DNA of 64,000 nt, from NCBI GenBank assembly GCA_027924585.1, contig BSBM01000753.1, positions 19,389,501-19,453,500 on the forward strand. Direction: 5' to 3'. Below are positions 22,960-34,913 of this stretch, piece after piece. The stretch is from Larix kaempferi (lineage: Eukaryota > Streptophyta > Pinopsida > Pinales > Pinaceae). The notes beneath the pieces were generated by a model, which did no database searches, was not told where the DNA came from, and saw only the letters and a list, made by a program, of their open reading frames with translations. The stretch's first letter is position 1. Each line of letters opens with the position of its first letter. Both the position numbers and the translations under genes were made by a program.

Positions 22960-24239
22960 TTTGTAACAAAAAAGTAAAAAGGGTATGGTTATAAAGTTAC
23001 TAGGTGGAAAGGATAATGCTTATTGAAGCGAAAAAAGGCCCAACAGGTACTGTAGGTGACTTGTTGACAGGTAACGATGATTGGTACACGATTTAGGTGC
23101 TCGGATTATGATGAGCATTGATCAAATTTGAAGACATACTCTTAGTTTCATGTTGAAGGGAATACATTCATCCAACCCTTCCACTATGGAAAGTTGAAAA
23201 AATATTTGTACAACTAGGTGTATTCAAGAAGAAATATTTGAAAGAAAATAATTCTCTTCAAATTGTTTACAGTGTTTATCTGTCGACTGCCACACTGTGC
23301 ATTGTTTCATCATCTTCCCCTGGACACTTGTCCACCTCTCATTCATCCCCATGACCTTGTTGTCACAACATTGGTGTGTGTGCTGGCATGATGGTTTCAA
23401 AAGGGGTAGATGAGTGGTTTAGGGGGCACCCCATGGTGGTTTTGAAAACCACTTATTCTCCCCCGAAAAAACTAGAGAACAAACCATCCTCCATTTGTGG
23501 TTTTGGTTTCGAGGGTGCCTCCTTGAGTTATCCCCCGATTAGTTTGATCCGCTGGAGTCATCCTCCACTGTTGATATCTTGCAATGTTCAACAGTCAGAT
23601 TTGGTTCTAAGATATTCTTTTGAATTAATGAACCTACTACTCATGCTCCTCGAAGCACTTCTATCCATTGATGTTGATGGAAAATTGATGGTGGGATAGA
23701 TTCCCCATGCAACTTGAATTGTTAACGCTCAAGCATTTCGTTATGCCAAAATCATTTTGATTTGTTGATCACAGAATCGATTAATGGTCCAAATAATTTC
23801 TCCTACACCTCAACGAGTGGCTCATGTCCCTTTAGTCTTGTAATATGTGACTGAGAACTAACCTTGGACCTCCTTTTTTTACTTGAATTAAGGCTTGGTG
23901 TGATTTTTCTTTAGCACCTTCCTACATTCATTTCCTCTGGGTTGTCCCAACAATCTTTTGATCTCCATATTTTTTCATTGGAATTACTTAGTATATGCTA
24001 ACATGATGTTGTAGAGATTTCTTCCTACGGATAGAAAGAAGCCCTCTTATGTTAAAGTAGGATAAACTAACTCTAACCTAAGACAAAAATAAAACAAATG
24101 CTACCTTGAATCCTAGATCCAACAAGCATTTCAAGATTTATGTATTGAATAGTGTGAGAGAAGATAATTGACCTTTTAATCTGATGTTTGTCCCACTTGT
24201 AGTCTGGATCTTGAAGTCCTCGCAATGAACTTGTTAAGA
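22960..24239. other. Gene-free stretch upstream of the decayed ORF
   Basis: A 107-codon frame on the plus strand (23376-23699) has no recognisable domain and no support. I see no LTR or promoter that could be tied to the decayed ORF at 18985-22959. Confidence 0.35.
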
Positions 24240-24244
24240 TAAGA
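24240..24244. other. Target-site duplication (left), taaga
   Basis: taaga directly precedes the LTR terminus TGTAATGT and is matched by taaga at 25630-25634. Confidence 0.85.
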
Positions 24245-25629
24245 TGTAATGTCCCCATATTGACCCCATTACATTAAAATTATAAATGATGTAATATTGA
24301 TATAAAATCATGGTGAGGTGCTCAAGGCCAAGGCCCCGCCATTGATTTATTGATGCATATGGTTCACGTGTTAGCCATGCACAATGGAATTGCGAATACT
24401 ATGTAAATATGCATTTTAATAAAATACCCACAACTAGCTATGCAATGCAACAAGAGATGGGGGCATGATTTTACAAGGAATTGGGAGGGAAATATTCAAA
24501 CCCTTGGAGCCAATCAGGTCAAGCCAAGTGTCAATGAGAGAACCCATCAAACCCTCAACTACCCATGTTGAATTTTGTACCCAATCATTGATTTCTCCCA
24601 AGAGTTGGTTGAGATAGTTAATGTCTTGGGGAATGAGAGGTATGGTTCTCCAAATTTGGGTATGGGCAAGCCACCCTGCATGGGAAATCGTGTTTTTCTT
24701 CTTGGGCAAGAAAAGGGCCATGAATTACTCCCCAAGCCATTATCCATCAACCAGTTTCTCTCCCTCAGGAGGGGGGAGCTACCTGGGCTTTTTCCAGCCA
24801 TGTTTGTCTGTGTTTTCCTTCATTCTCAGTTGGGAGAAGGGCATTTTTGTTGTTGTATACCAATAGGGAAGAAAGGGAATGGAATTGGGGTTTCATAGAG
24901 ATAGTTTTGGCTGTTGAATGACTAGTGAGTTGGGAGAGAATTCATTTTCCTCCCTGTGAATGTTTTTCCCCATCCCACAACTCATTTTCGGTTGGAAACG
25001 ATTTGGGGAAATCCCATGGCCATCTTGTTTGTAAATCCCATTGTTAAAATGTGTGTATCCATGCCCAATGACTGTGTTTTGTTGTGTGTATAAAGAGTAT
25101 GTTGGGGTATGGGTATGGGTATCCATTGGTTTGGCTTGAGCTTGAGTGCAAGCATCCAGGGTTCAGATGTAGCCTGATAAACTTAGCTGTGGACTGGCTT
25201 GGCTCAGAGGAGATGATTAATTGCACTGTGCATGAGCTTGAATTTCCCCTTTTCCTTGTAAGAATCATGCCTAGCTCAGGGGTGGAAGTTGTGTTGAGAG
25301 ATTGATGAATACAACTGGCCTATGTTTGGGTGGAACGTTGCAGCAACATAGATAGTTGTCTGGGACAATTGCACAATGAAGATATGTGTTTTTCTGTCTA
25401 TATATTTACTTCTGCAATGTTTAAATTGATGATTGTTTTGATATGCTGTATGCATATGATATGTGTGTGGATGAGTTTCAATTCCACTATGCATATTACT
25501 TAATTTGCATCTGCACACTTTTGAATTTATGTGTATGAATCTAATGAATGGGCCTAGTATTATGTGAAATCCCAGAGAATGGCATCATGTTCCCTTCCAG
25601 GAATTGGGTCCACGGGAGGCTACATTACA
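24245..25629. mobile_element. Solo LTR, 1,385 bp
   Basis: The element starts TGTAATGT and ends ACATTACA, a perfect 8-bp terminal inverted repeat of TG...CA type, and is flanked by the 5-bp duplication taaga on both sides. No gag or pol lies inside and no second LTR is joined to it, so it is a solo LTR left by recombination between the two LTRs of a full element. A plus-strand TATAAAGAG at 25089-25097 may be its promoter, which would make plus the sense strand. Short open frames on both strands (for example 24434-24721) show no family and are probably chance. The terminus TGTAATGTCCC is shared with the LTR end at 6122. Confidence 0.85.
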
Positions 25630-25634
25630 TAAGA
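25630..25634. other. Target-site duplication (right), taaga
   Basis: Matches 24240-24244 exactly and follows the LTR terminus ACATTACA. Confidence 0.85.
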
Positions 25635-25970
25635 CAAGATACAAGCATATATAATTCTCCAAGTACCTTGAATTACAAGTTAGAATCTAAATCTAAACTA
25701 GATACAAATCATGTAATTGAATCATAATCAACATACACAAGTTTGGGAAACAAGACAAGTTATTTTATTGGAAACTTGATGATGCTTACAATGGTTTCTT
25801 GATGGCCAAGCCAACTTTTAGCTCCAAGTTCCTCCTCTAGATATCTCTGCAAAAGTCTCAATATCATAGGTTGGATGCCCCAAAAGTCCTCCCTTTGGCT
25901 CTTGGAAAGCCTTTCCTTTGTAGTGTTTGGAAGGGTTAACCATAAGGAGAGTAAAATGGATCTAATGAGT
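25635..25970. other. Gene-free stretch
   Basis: Nothing supported apart from short AT-rich sequence after the solo LTR. Confidence 0.35.
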
Positions 25971-26030
25971 GTTTAGTGGATCATCCAAACTAAATAGGGA
26001 GAGGAGGTTTAGTGGATCATCCAAACTAAA
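25971..26030. repeat. 36-bp direct repeat
   Basis: 'gtttagtggatcatccaaac' starts at 25971 and 26007, joined by 'tagggagaggag'. Confidence 0.85.
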
Positions 26031-29000
26031 GGTTTCAAATGTTAAATCGAGAAACCATGTTTTATCAAAAGAAATGATACATAAGTTTTTGGATCACATG
26101 GTTCCAAACTGATATCTTCTCAAGGTACAATTATTTCACTGTATGTATGAAGTAGAGTTCTTTGTTCTTTGACCAGCTCTCCAAATAGAATAATTATTTC
26201 TATCACGGAGACAGTACATCAATAACTGTATATGAACAATTTCTATCATGAATTTCCTAAAAAACAAGGTTATTGTACTAATTTTTTCAAATATCTTATT
26301 TCATTATATTTTGGTTTTGAGATTACTTGTATTCACTACTTTTTTTCAAAGTCCTTATTTAGTAGATTTGAGTATACATGACACTCAAGAATCACCCATT
26401 AAAAACATATCTGATGAAGACATTGAGGGTGGTGGAGAATCCACAAAGAATTACCAAATAGATGGACAAGCGGAGTCTAAAAAACAAGGTCATTATTTAT
26501 GTTTCGATCAATATTTTTCTAATGATCTAGGATGGTGTTATGTTTTCAAATTAAGAAAAATTACATACCTAGTAATTTGCATGTCAAGATAGTTGAATTG
26601 ATTTTGGACATGCGGGTTCTCCAAAGAAAGAGAAATGATCAAGGAGCTCCCTGGATTTTGTCCACCTAATCATAGAGTTGTGAGCCTTGGATAATAACGA
26701 ACCAAAGATGGATTTGGGAGAAAAACATAGTAGCTCCAACACTGTTACTCTCCAATCAAATGTTGGCCATTCATTGACAGGTAAGAGAAAATGATATATC
26801 CCTTTTGGTAAAACAAATTTATTATGGAATATATGACACACATTCTTTCTATGCAGCTTCTCATACAAACATGTTATTGATATTTGAAATGAAAGGTTTT
26901 TTATTTTATTAGAAAGCCTTCCAAAAATAAAAAAAACAGTGAGTGAAAGTACCAATGAGGAATTTAAATTTAAGTACAATGGAAAATCATATAAATCACA
27001 ACCAAATGCGATATGATTTTTTGAAGCATGTCTTTCAAAATTCAAAGTTTGAATTTGGTGATCTAAATGTGGAGTCAATGAAGGGAAACCATTATTTATG
27101 AAATTTATTGGGACAAAGAAAAAAGAAATTGAGGACCGAATTTTATTTTTATGGTTTCAAGAGAGATGTACAATGGATAAAGAATGAAAGATGCAAAAAA
27201 ACATGGACAAAGTGTGGGAGGAGTTCCCAGTGAGATCTTCGAAAAATAATACATCAATGTTTGCTTTGGGGGCTGATGATGTGCAAGTACAACTATCTAA
27301 AAACTGTATTTTGCATAAGCCCTTCAATATATTGTTCGATAAGGAAGAGAGTGATATGATACGTGAAATATGTAGGATTTAAATAAAATAGTTGGATCAA
27401 TTGATATCAGAACCTTCGTTGCCTCATTTAAGAGAGAGAAACATTAAATATAACTTCTGAAGATTTTAAATAATAAATGATTTTCTTGTCTTGTTTGATT
27501 ATCTTTGTATTTCTTTTGAATCTAAGATCTACATTTACAGGTGAATGTTTGTGATCAATAGCTTTCTTAAATTTATGAACAAAGTATTATCGTTTTGGTT
27601 ATATATCTTGTTATAGTTTTTGTAGGTAGTCCAAAGATCAACGCAAAATAAATTATTCATCCTAGGAGTAGAGGGATTTCTCTTTGGAGTTCATATGTTT
27701 TCCAAAATAGAAGAATTTTTCAAAGAACCTCATTTTATCCATAACTACTAGCATTATTATGCATAGATATTCAATCCTAATATTATCAATGCTGCAAGAA
27801 AACATTTTGACATTGCTCTATGGTTTTCTTCATTAGACAACATGGAAATTAAAACATGCATTGATAGATTTGAATGGTTTAAGAATGCGGACTTTGTATT
27901 TATTTGGGGTCGGGATCAACAATGTAAACATATTTTTTATAGTTCCTCAATGTGTGCATATAATGGTGAAGTAATGCATAGATACAAAAAGTCATTCAAA
28001 ATGTATTTATGCAATATGGAGATATATAAAAAAAAAATCAAACATGTTGTTGATAGATGAAGGAAAATACCATTTAGAAGTTAATAGTAAGGAATTCTGC
28101 TTGAAAATGCCATCTAGTTGGACATTTGATAGTGGAAAGAAATATAAATAATGATAAAAACAATGTTGTGTTCTCTCTTGACTCATATGGGGCCTCATTT
28201 GAATATGGGGCATTGGTTAAAAAATTCAACTTCAAATGACCTTCAAATGACATTAGAGAGACAACAATTGATTTAGTGATTTGCATATTTTGATATCTTT
28301 GAAAATGTAGAAACAATTTTGTATATTTTAATAGTTCTCCTATTTATGCTTTTTAATTCATGAATGGATGTAATATCATACATCATACAAGTATACATAT
28401 TAATTTTGTGATGCAAAAATAGAAACATTAAAACAAAAACATTATTGATTGGGTTGTGTGTGTTGTTTTTTGTTTGCAAGTGCTAGAGTATTAGTAGGTA
28501 AATCATTGATTATATTCAATTTCAATGGAGTTTTGTTACATGCAATACATAGAAATTCATTGCAAAATAAATTTAGATTGTCAAGAATACCAGATATCAA
28601 ATAAAAAACAAAGATTTATTATACGTGTTCATAATCTAGGGAATTTTTTGAAAAATGCTTTAGTATATTTGAAGTTGGTATATGGACATTTGCACAAAAA
28701 AAAATGTGGATGAGTTTTTTCTATTATTATTTGAAAGAACAAGATTGAAAAGGGAACACCATATGGTTATATTAACACAGGATGATTGTTCTTGGATAGA
28801 CAGAAAGGGTTTTGATGGTGTCGGGAAACCATATGTATGTCTCAAACCTTTGAATAAATATTGAGATATTTTGATCCATGGTTACGCTTCTAGAAATATA
28901 GCGATTGTAGATGACTCAAAACAAAAAACATGTTCGTAACAAAGAAGGGAACTGTATTATAACAAAAAATTATACTTTCCACGACGCCAATGACATAATC

Positions 29001-29105
29001 TTCCTAGATCGATTGTGGCCTTTCTTGCTACACCTAAATGGTGTGAGTGATGTGAGTCCAATTGTAAAAAATATGGAACTACATTGTTAAATAATAGAGT
29101 TAAAT
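26031..29105. other. Unrecognised region with short open frames
   Basis: Short open frames occur on both strands: plus at 26248-26592 (114 codons, a hydrophobic start then an acidic segment, DEDIEGGGEST), minus at 26584-27078 (164 codons, Phe/Leu-rich), plus at 27191-27382, and plus at 27842-28060 and 28682-28864. Several plus-strand pieces (MDKVWEEFPVRSSKNN, RFEWFKNADFVFIWGRD, CSWIDRKGFDGVGKPYVCLKP) look more protein-like than random and keep the same strand, so an old plus-strand gene or element ORF is possible. I recognise no domain and cannot assign a function. Confidence 0.25.
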
Positions 29106-29193
29106 TGTGTAGTGCCTCATTTTGCTTAGACCTTTTACATTAGGTTATTTGATGGAAAATGATCACAAATGACCTAGATTGATCTAAGATATA
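29106..29193 (+). repeat. Dispersed repeat, copy 1 (pairs with 31870-31950)
   Basis: 'tgtgtagtgcctcattttg' followed by 'gaaaatgatcacaaatgacc' is shared with 31870-31950 over about 85 bp at roughly 80 percent by eye. Copy 2 follows a polypurine run, so these may be LTR starts of one family. Confidence 0.6.
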
Positions 29194-29646
29194 CTAATTT
29201 TTGTTGGCCATGTCATGGTTCTAATTTTAAAATGAATTGGATTTCTCATTTCATAAAAGAAGGTCCATCAAACACATAAATGTATCCACCTCACCTTTAG
29301 CATCACATTTTTGTTGGATGCTATCCTTTCGTTCCCAGAGTTTCACCGTTTCTAAGAAACCGTTCAAGAACACTTTGAAAAACAATTAGTGGAATAATAT
29401 GTCACGGATTTGGAAATTCTAGTGCTAAAAAAATTATTAGCAAGGAGTGAAGGAGTTAGACTAGCGTAATTTTTAAGGATTCTAATATTATACTTAAGTA
29501 TAGTATCCTAGGCGATTATTTTGGATTGAAAAAAACATGTATATAGATAGGTAGGCGAATACATGTTTGAAAAAAAAGCCCGAAAAATAGTCAATTGGCG
29601 AAATTTCTCCCTTAAAAATTATCCCAAGTTAGACAAATGGAATTAA

Positions 29647-29913
29647 CAAGAGAATCATATACGAGATATCAAGTCTATCAACTCTGTTTATGCTTCATTC
29701 TGTGGTGCCCAAGGTCTTGAAGGGGATCTGATCAAATTGATTCTCATGGCCTCTAAGAGATATCATGATCTATTCCAACCAAAGTGGACGCGCAGACAAG
29801 AAAATGGGAAGTCCCTATACACTCACATGATAGGGAAGAGCCAATCAGTATACAAAGCAACCGCCATTGATTTCGCTGGGGATTCCAATTCGCTGCATTT
29901 GTTAAAGGTTTGA
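29647..29913 (+). CDS. Short unrecognised open frame or exon fragment (88 codons)
   Basis: The frame is open from 29647 to the TGA at 29911-29913. It reads ...DIKSINSVYASFCGAQGLEG, then DLIKLILMASKRYHDLFQPKW, then KSLYTHMIGKSQSVYKA, ATAIDFAGDSNSLHLLKV. Codon use is richer in G and C than its surroundings and the composition is balanced, as in a real protein. Near the end, AAG|GTTTGA could be a splice donor after ...LHLLK, in which case this is an exon. There is no clear start: an in-frame TAA lies just upstream. I do not recognise the family. A captured gene fragment or a piece of a retroelement polyprotein are both possible. Confidence 0.35.
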   Translation, partial: QENHIRDIKSINSVYASFCGAQGLEGDLIKLILMASKRYHDLFQPKWTRRQENGKSLYTHMIGKSQSVYKATAIDFAGDSNSLHLLKV

Positions 29914-30706
29914 TAACTTTTATTCAACCTCACCATTTCAGTAATTTTATTCTAAGTGATCCGCTGAAATCAATACGCTGGTTCTTTAATTTATGGAGAT
30001 GGTTTTATTTAAGGTTATTTTTGGAGGAAATCAATATTTATGAATCTGAGAATAAAATACATCAAGCTTTAGTAGAAGCACTTTTAATACATTATGAACT
30101 TCCAAGTTAAAGTTAGGCAATTAAACACAACAGAATTTTGAAAAATGAATAGTTGTCATCAGTTTCATAGTTTGATAAAATTTAATTGTTGACAAATTTA
30201 TCAAGTAAACTATAAAATATGAACTTTTGACAAAAACAAAACAAAGGGAGCAAGGAGCTTTGGTCTATTCCCTTGAATAACACCTAAGCCTAGGAAGGCC
30301 CATCCAATCCAGTTCGATGGAATTCAAACCCTATGCTAAGATCCTTATAAGCGTATCTTATAGAGAGTGCCTTGGAAGCACTTTATGGTAAATACGTGCC
30401 AAGATTACGTGGCTCTAGATAACGGGGCTCATTCGAAATTTTTAATGGTGTAATTGAATAAGAAAATTATATGAAAATATCTACAATTAAATTGATGTGT
30501 AGTCGATATATAAGTCATAAAACATCAATATTATGATGGTAACAGTGTAATTGAAGGATGAAGGTATTTTGATGATATTTATAATCTTTCATGGTGATCC
30601 ATTGGAGAATTAGCTTGAGATGACAAATTTAATTGTGTTGAGAGGTGCTTTACAGTTCAGTATGGAGGAGATCTTGTAAGTCGAGTGTTTGTCGAGTTTG
30701 TCGAGC
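29914..30706. other. Gene-free stretch
   Basis: No gene supported. A moderately GC-richer block at about 30240-30440 stands out but carries no recognisable RNA or protein signal. Confidence 0.35.
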
Positions 30707-30963
30707 AACAAAATAATACAAAGTAAACAAAAAAAGAATAATACAAAGTAAAAAGTAATAAATATTATGTCGGCCATAAACAAAAAAGAATAATACAAAG
30801 TAAAAAGTAAATATGAGACTTTAGAGTGTTTGTCTACTGTTTGTCCAATAACAAAATAATACAAAGTAAACAAAAAATAATAATACAAAGTAAAAAGTAA
30901 TAAATATTATGTTAGTCATAAACAAAAAATAATAATACAAAGTAAAAAGTAAATATGAGACTT
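30707..30963. repeat. 143-bp tandem duplication of an AT-rich unit
   Basis: 'aacaaaataatacaaagtaa' starts at 30707 and 30850. Within each unit 'aataatacaaagtaaaaagt' is itself repeated, so the array is nested. A minus-strand frame of 92 codons over it (30610-30888) is low-complexity Phe/Leu/Tyr and not a gene. Confidence 0.85.
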
Positions 30964-31162
30964 AAACTAGAGACTTTAGAGTTTAGGATTAGATGGCTCA
31001 CTTATTGTACTCAAGGAGCTATTCAAGGAGAGGTTTGCACCTTGGGAGATTTGATCCCTCTCAGCGCTTGATAAAACCTAAGATTTGGATCTAAGCTGGT
31101 TAAAACAAATTCATGATATTAGGTAATGAATGTGTATATATACATGCAAACTAGTGAATTGG

Positions 31163-31580
31163 ATTTTGCTAAATGAATCATGGCAATAATGTGCATGAAG
31201 TTTTAAAATTTTGCATATATGATATGGGTTGACATGATAATGATATTCTATATCTTATGGAAATTAACATATATTACAATTCTATTGATGTAATTGTGGT
31301 GATGACATGAATGTAGCTTTGATGAGAGAATAATACAAGAGGGTGAGAGAATATATTATAAAACCTTGTGATTTTGCTAAATGAATCATGGCAATAATGT
31401 GCATGAGGTTTTAAAATTTTGCATACGATATGGGTTGACATGATTATGATATTCTATATCTTATGGAAATTAACATATAGTACAATTCTATTGATGTAAT
31501 TGTGGCAGTGGTGACATTAATGTAGCTTTGATGAGAGAATAATACAAGAGGGTGAGAGAATATATTATAAAACCTTGTGG
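31163..31580. repeat. 208-bp tandem duplication, nearly identical
   Basis: 'attttgctaaatgaatcatg' starts at 31163 and 31371. The copies differ by only a few substitutions and small indels (for example 'gcatatatgatatggg' versus 'gcatacgatatggg'), so it is recent compared with its surroundings. The join is 'aaccttgtg' followed by 'attttgc'. Confidence 0.9.
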
Positions 31581-31869
31581 ATGTACTTATACTACTAGAC
31601 TACTTTAAACATTAAGCATTCAAATCCATGATTAAAGCGTGAGCTTAGGACCATGTGACAATAGCCAATTACTAATTAAATGCCTTACTTCATTACTGTT
31701 TAACCGTGTCTTTTAGGAGTTTTGGATATTTCCACATTACTATGGCTAAAATATTTATAATTCCAATAAATGTCAATATATACACAAATATTGCAAGAAA
31801 TGTATAGAAGTGTAGGGTAAATGATTAAAGTTTTATGATAATTTTGGACGAAGTTTCTTGAAGAGGGGA

Positions 31870-31950
31870 TGTATGTAGTGCTCCATTTTGTTTAAAACAT
31901 TTTATGTTAGATTATTTGACAGAAAATGATCACAAATGACCCGGATTGAT
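31870..31950 (+). repeat. Dispersed repeat, copy 2, preceded by a polypurine tract
   Basis: The copy begins TGTATGTAGTGCTCC directly after 'gaagagggga' (about 31860-31869), a polypurine tract as found before a 3' LTR on the plus strand. It pairs with 29106-29193. Similarity fades after about 85 bp, so a full LTR cannot be shown. Confidence 0.5.
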
Positions 31951-32605
31951 GTTATGCATCTTGAATTTAGAACTTAAACAATCTAAGTTGCAAGATGATT
32001 ACTATACTATTTTTGCTTATATTAGAAATAAATGGTGCAAATGGATTTATGTATGGTAACTAACCATTGGATACATGATGAATAAAACTGATAACGAATA
32101 CAAGATTAATGCTTTGACAATTTCTTCCAAGTGTGATAGGAAAGCACACATGTGCAAATTAATGCAAGGTGGCATAAATGTCGCATGGGATCTAGATTGA
32201 GCCTGGATATGGTATCAAGTAATACAATGTGATAAATTGATATTTGATTTTTTTACATGAGCTATTTGAAGCATGTGGATTTCATGTTTACATGGATAGG
32301 ATCATGATTTCCAATTATTCCAAACATGGGTAATGGGGTTGTATGGGGGAATGCACACCATAAACAACGCAAGTTTCCATGTGACAAGTTGAAAAGTGAG
32401 TGAGAGTTCTTCTTGTGAAATGCATGGTGCTGTGAGGGTAGGCCGCATATTCTGTCACTCACAAGGTTTTGTCTGAGGGGCATGCAATAAGGTGTCAACC
32501 TTATTCATCACTAACCATTAGTCTCTCAACACGATCTGGTGGATTGAGTAATTGTGGTCTCAATTTTCGTATATCATATCCCCACTGCAAAAAATGGTCT
32601 ATTAC
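31951..32605. other. Gene-free stretch
   Basis: No gene supported. 'gggtaggccgcatat' at about 32439 echoes 18288. Confidence 0.35.
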
Positions 32606-32870
32606 GAGGGCATGCGAATGATCATGAAACCCTTGATAGAACCTTGGTGAATTCTATTTGAAAGGAATGTATACGAACATGGCACCCTTGATAGAACCTT
32701 GGTGAATTCTATTTGAAGGGCATGCGTACGACCATGGCACCCTTGATAGTACCTTGGTGAATTCTATGTCAAGGGCATGTGTATGACCATGGTATCCTTG
32801 ATAGAACCTTGGTGAATTCTATTTGAAGGGCATGTGTATGAGGCACCCTTGATAAAACCTTGGTAAAATT
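32606..32870. repeat. 55-bp minisatellite, about 4.8 copies
   Basis: 'ccttgatagaaccttggtga' or a close variant starts at 32631, 32686, 32741, 32796 and 32847. The last unit lost 4 bases. Each unit also holds 'gaagggcatg-gta-ga-catgg'. Confidence 0.9.
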
Positions 32871-34898
32871 AAATTAAAATATAGAACATATAAAATATAA
32901 ATGAGAAAAATAATTTATGAAATGTTAAATGATAAATTAATAAGACGATGTACATGCTAAGATTATAGAACAAATTAATTTTGTGCATGCCAAGAATAAA
33001 TAATAATTTAATTTAAATTAAGAACATGTGCATAACAAAGGAAAACAATTAGTTAAGGAGAAGATAAACTAAAACACATCCTTTAAATACAGACGATAAA
33101 TTAAGAAAATCAATTAAAGGAATACTAAGACTCAAGTGCACACACACACATAGGAAAAGAAGACTCAAGTGCACACACCCATGAACATGCAACAAGAATC
33201 TAAAAAGTTTTATAAAAATTAAGGCAAGGAGATAAGTGAGAAGGATTTTTGGCTATTGAAATTTTTATATTTTTCCTCCTAAGCAAGGGTTGAAGATTGA
33301 TACATTGACTATTGGAGAGATTTATCCTTAGAAGCGGTTAAGGTTGGAAGGCCTGAAAGAGGAATGATCCACTTCCAATCATGTTGATATAGTGCTCCTT
33401 CCATACAACTTCATTGCAGCTTGGGGGTCCCTATGGAAGAAGAGTACCGATTGGGAGCAGGCAGAGTGTTCAACCAGTGGACACAACAATTGGTAATCTC
33501 GTTGGAGCTACGACAATACGTGTAACACTGGACGAGGGCTATAATACCCCATATCGATCGACATCGCAAGATCCAGGTTAGTCTAAAGTTACTTCTTACG
33601 AATTTCAATTTAAAAGATGTTTTAAATTGTTACTAATATTTATGATTGAAAGCATATTTTTTGTATATCTATGTGAAAAATAGAAATTGTTTTTATGCTT
33701 ATAATCCAGTATATTAAGGGTCCCTACAAATTTTGTTTGCAACAAATAAAGTCTTTTGGTTTATTTAATTGTGTGATTACCACACTTGTAAAGTGTCCAG
33801 TTATGTTTTCAAAAATGAAAAATTAGAATTGAAAGAGTCAAAATTGGTTTTTAAAATCGTAAATTTAAGTATGGAAGGTGTTAAAAATAGCTTTTCAAAA
33901 CTCAAAATTAGGTTCTAAAAGTGTTGTTATCATATTGGAAAAGTGCAAAAACCAGTTTAATAAATGGTAATATCAATGGCAAAAATACACTTTTGGAACC
34001 CAAAATTGTCATTGTTGGAACCATATTTTGCACTTTAGAAACCTTGATTTTGGAGCTTAGAAAGGCTGTTTTTGTCCTGATTTCAAAGGGACTTGGACTA
34101 GAATAAATCCAAATTTAATTAAATAAGAATTATGTAAATACAACGTGTTAATTGAGATATGCTGTAGCATTCGAACTCAACTAATCTAACAATCAACTGG
34201 GCTTTAGAGGAGATGTTTAGCTGTTCGTATTTGGGTGCATAAAATTTCTAGCACATCAACTCGTTAACTCCATTGTTATTTTTCTCCATTTGCGAGGTTA
34301 ATCTCTTGATCGAGTAGTAGCGAATTAAACTACTGGTCGACAAACTCTTTCTAGCCAACGAATGGATTGCTTTGGGCAAGGAGACTGATTGCTCTGCTTG
34401 ACAGGAACAGACTGAATGTATTCGAGTATTGTTCAAGAGGGTGATCGCTGGTAATCGATTGTTGATTACGATGCTTCTCAATATTTCTGTGTGGTCGATC
34501 TTCTCTAGTAAAATGCCTATGCATCAGATCTGTTTTCTCAAGATAGATGTTGTCTGTGTGATGTTTCATCTTCTCTATGTTCTTTAATCGACGAGTACAC
34601 TCCATATGCTGGTTGACTCTGGCATAAAATTACTCCAACGAGCAGTCATTCCAAAATGAACAAACATCATAATATTTATTAATATATTAAAGAAATCTTT
34701 CACACGACATCTGTTATGGTTGAATTGTGATTCATCCAATGTCATGGCAAGATCCAAAAATTTAGATTTAAGAATTTCTGTTACTTACACTACTTTGCAT
34801 CTTCAATAGCCTCTCGATCAACAACATTACATTCTCTTAATCTATGAACAACATGTTTACTTGCAGATTTCTTTCCACCTCATGATTCCATTCAGGTT
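32871..34898. other. Gene-free stretch, possibly interior of a minus-strand element
   Basis: Short minus-strand frames at 33411-33608 and 34248-34605 have no recognisable domain. If the LTR candidate at 34914-35260 is real, this would be its internal region. No gag or pol motif is visible. A direct repeat 'gactcaagtgcacacac' occurs at about 33129 and 33162. Confidence 0.3.
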
Positions 34899-34913
34899 TG
34901 GCAATGGCGCCAA
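34899..34913 (-). other. Candidate primer binding site, TGGCGCC type
   Basis: The minus strand reads TTGGCGCCATTGCC next to a candidate LTR end (CAACA). TGGCGCC-type primer sites are known from plant Ty3/gypsy elements, though the match here is short. Confidence 0.45.

Noticed and set aside
23376-23699. A 107-codon plus-strand frame
   Set aside because: No motif, no repeat or promoter context; length alone is not support.
24434-24898. Open frames of 80-107 codons on both strands
   Set aside because: They lie inside the solo LTR, overlap each other in opposite directions and show no domain.
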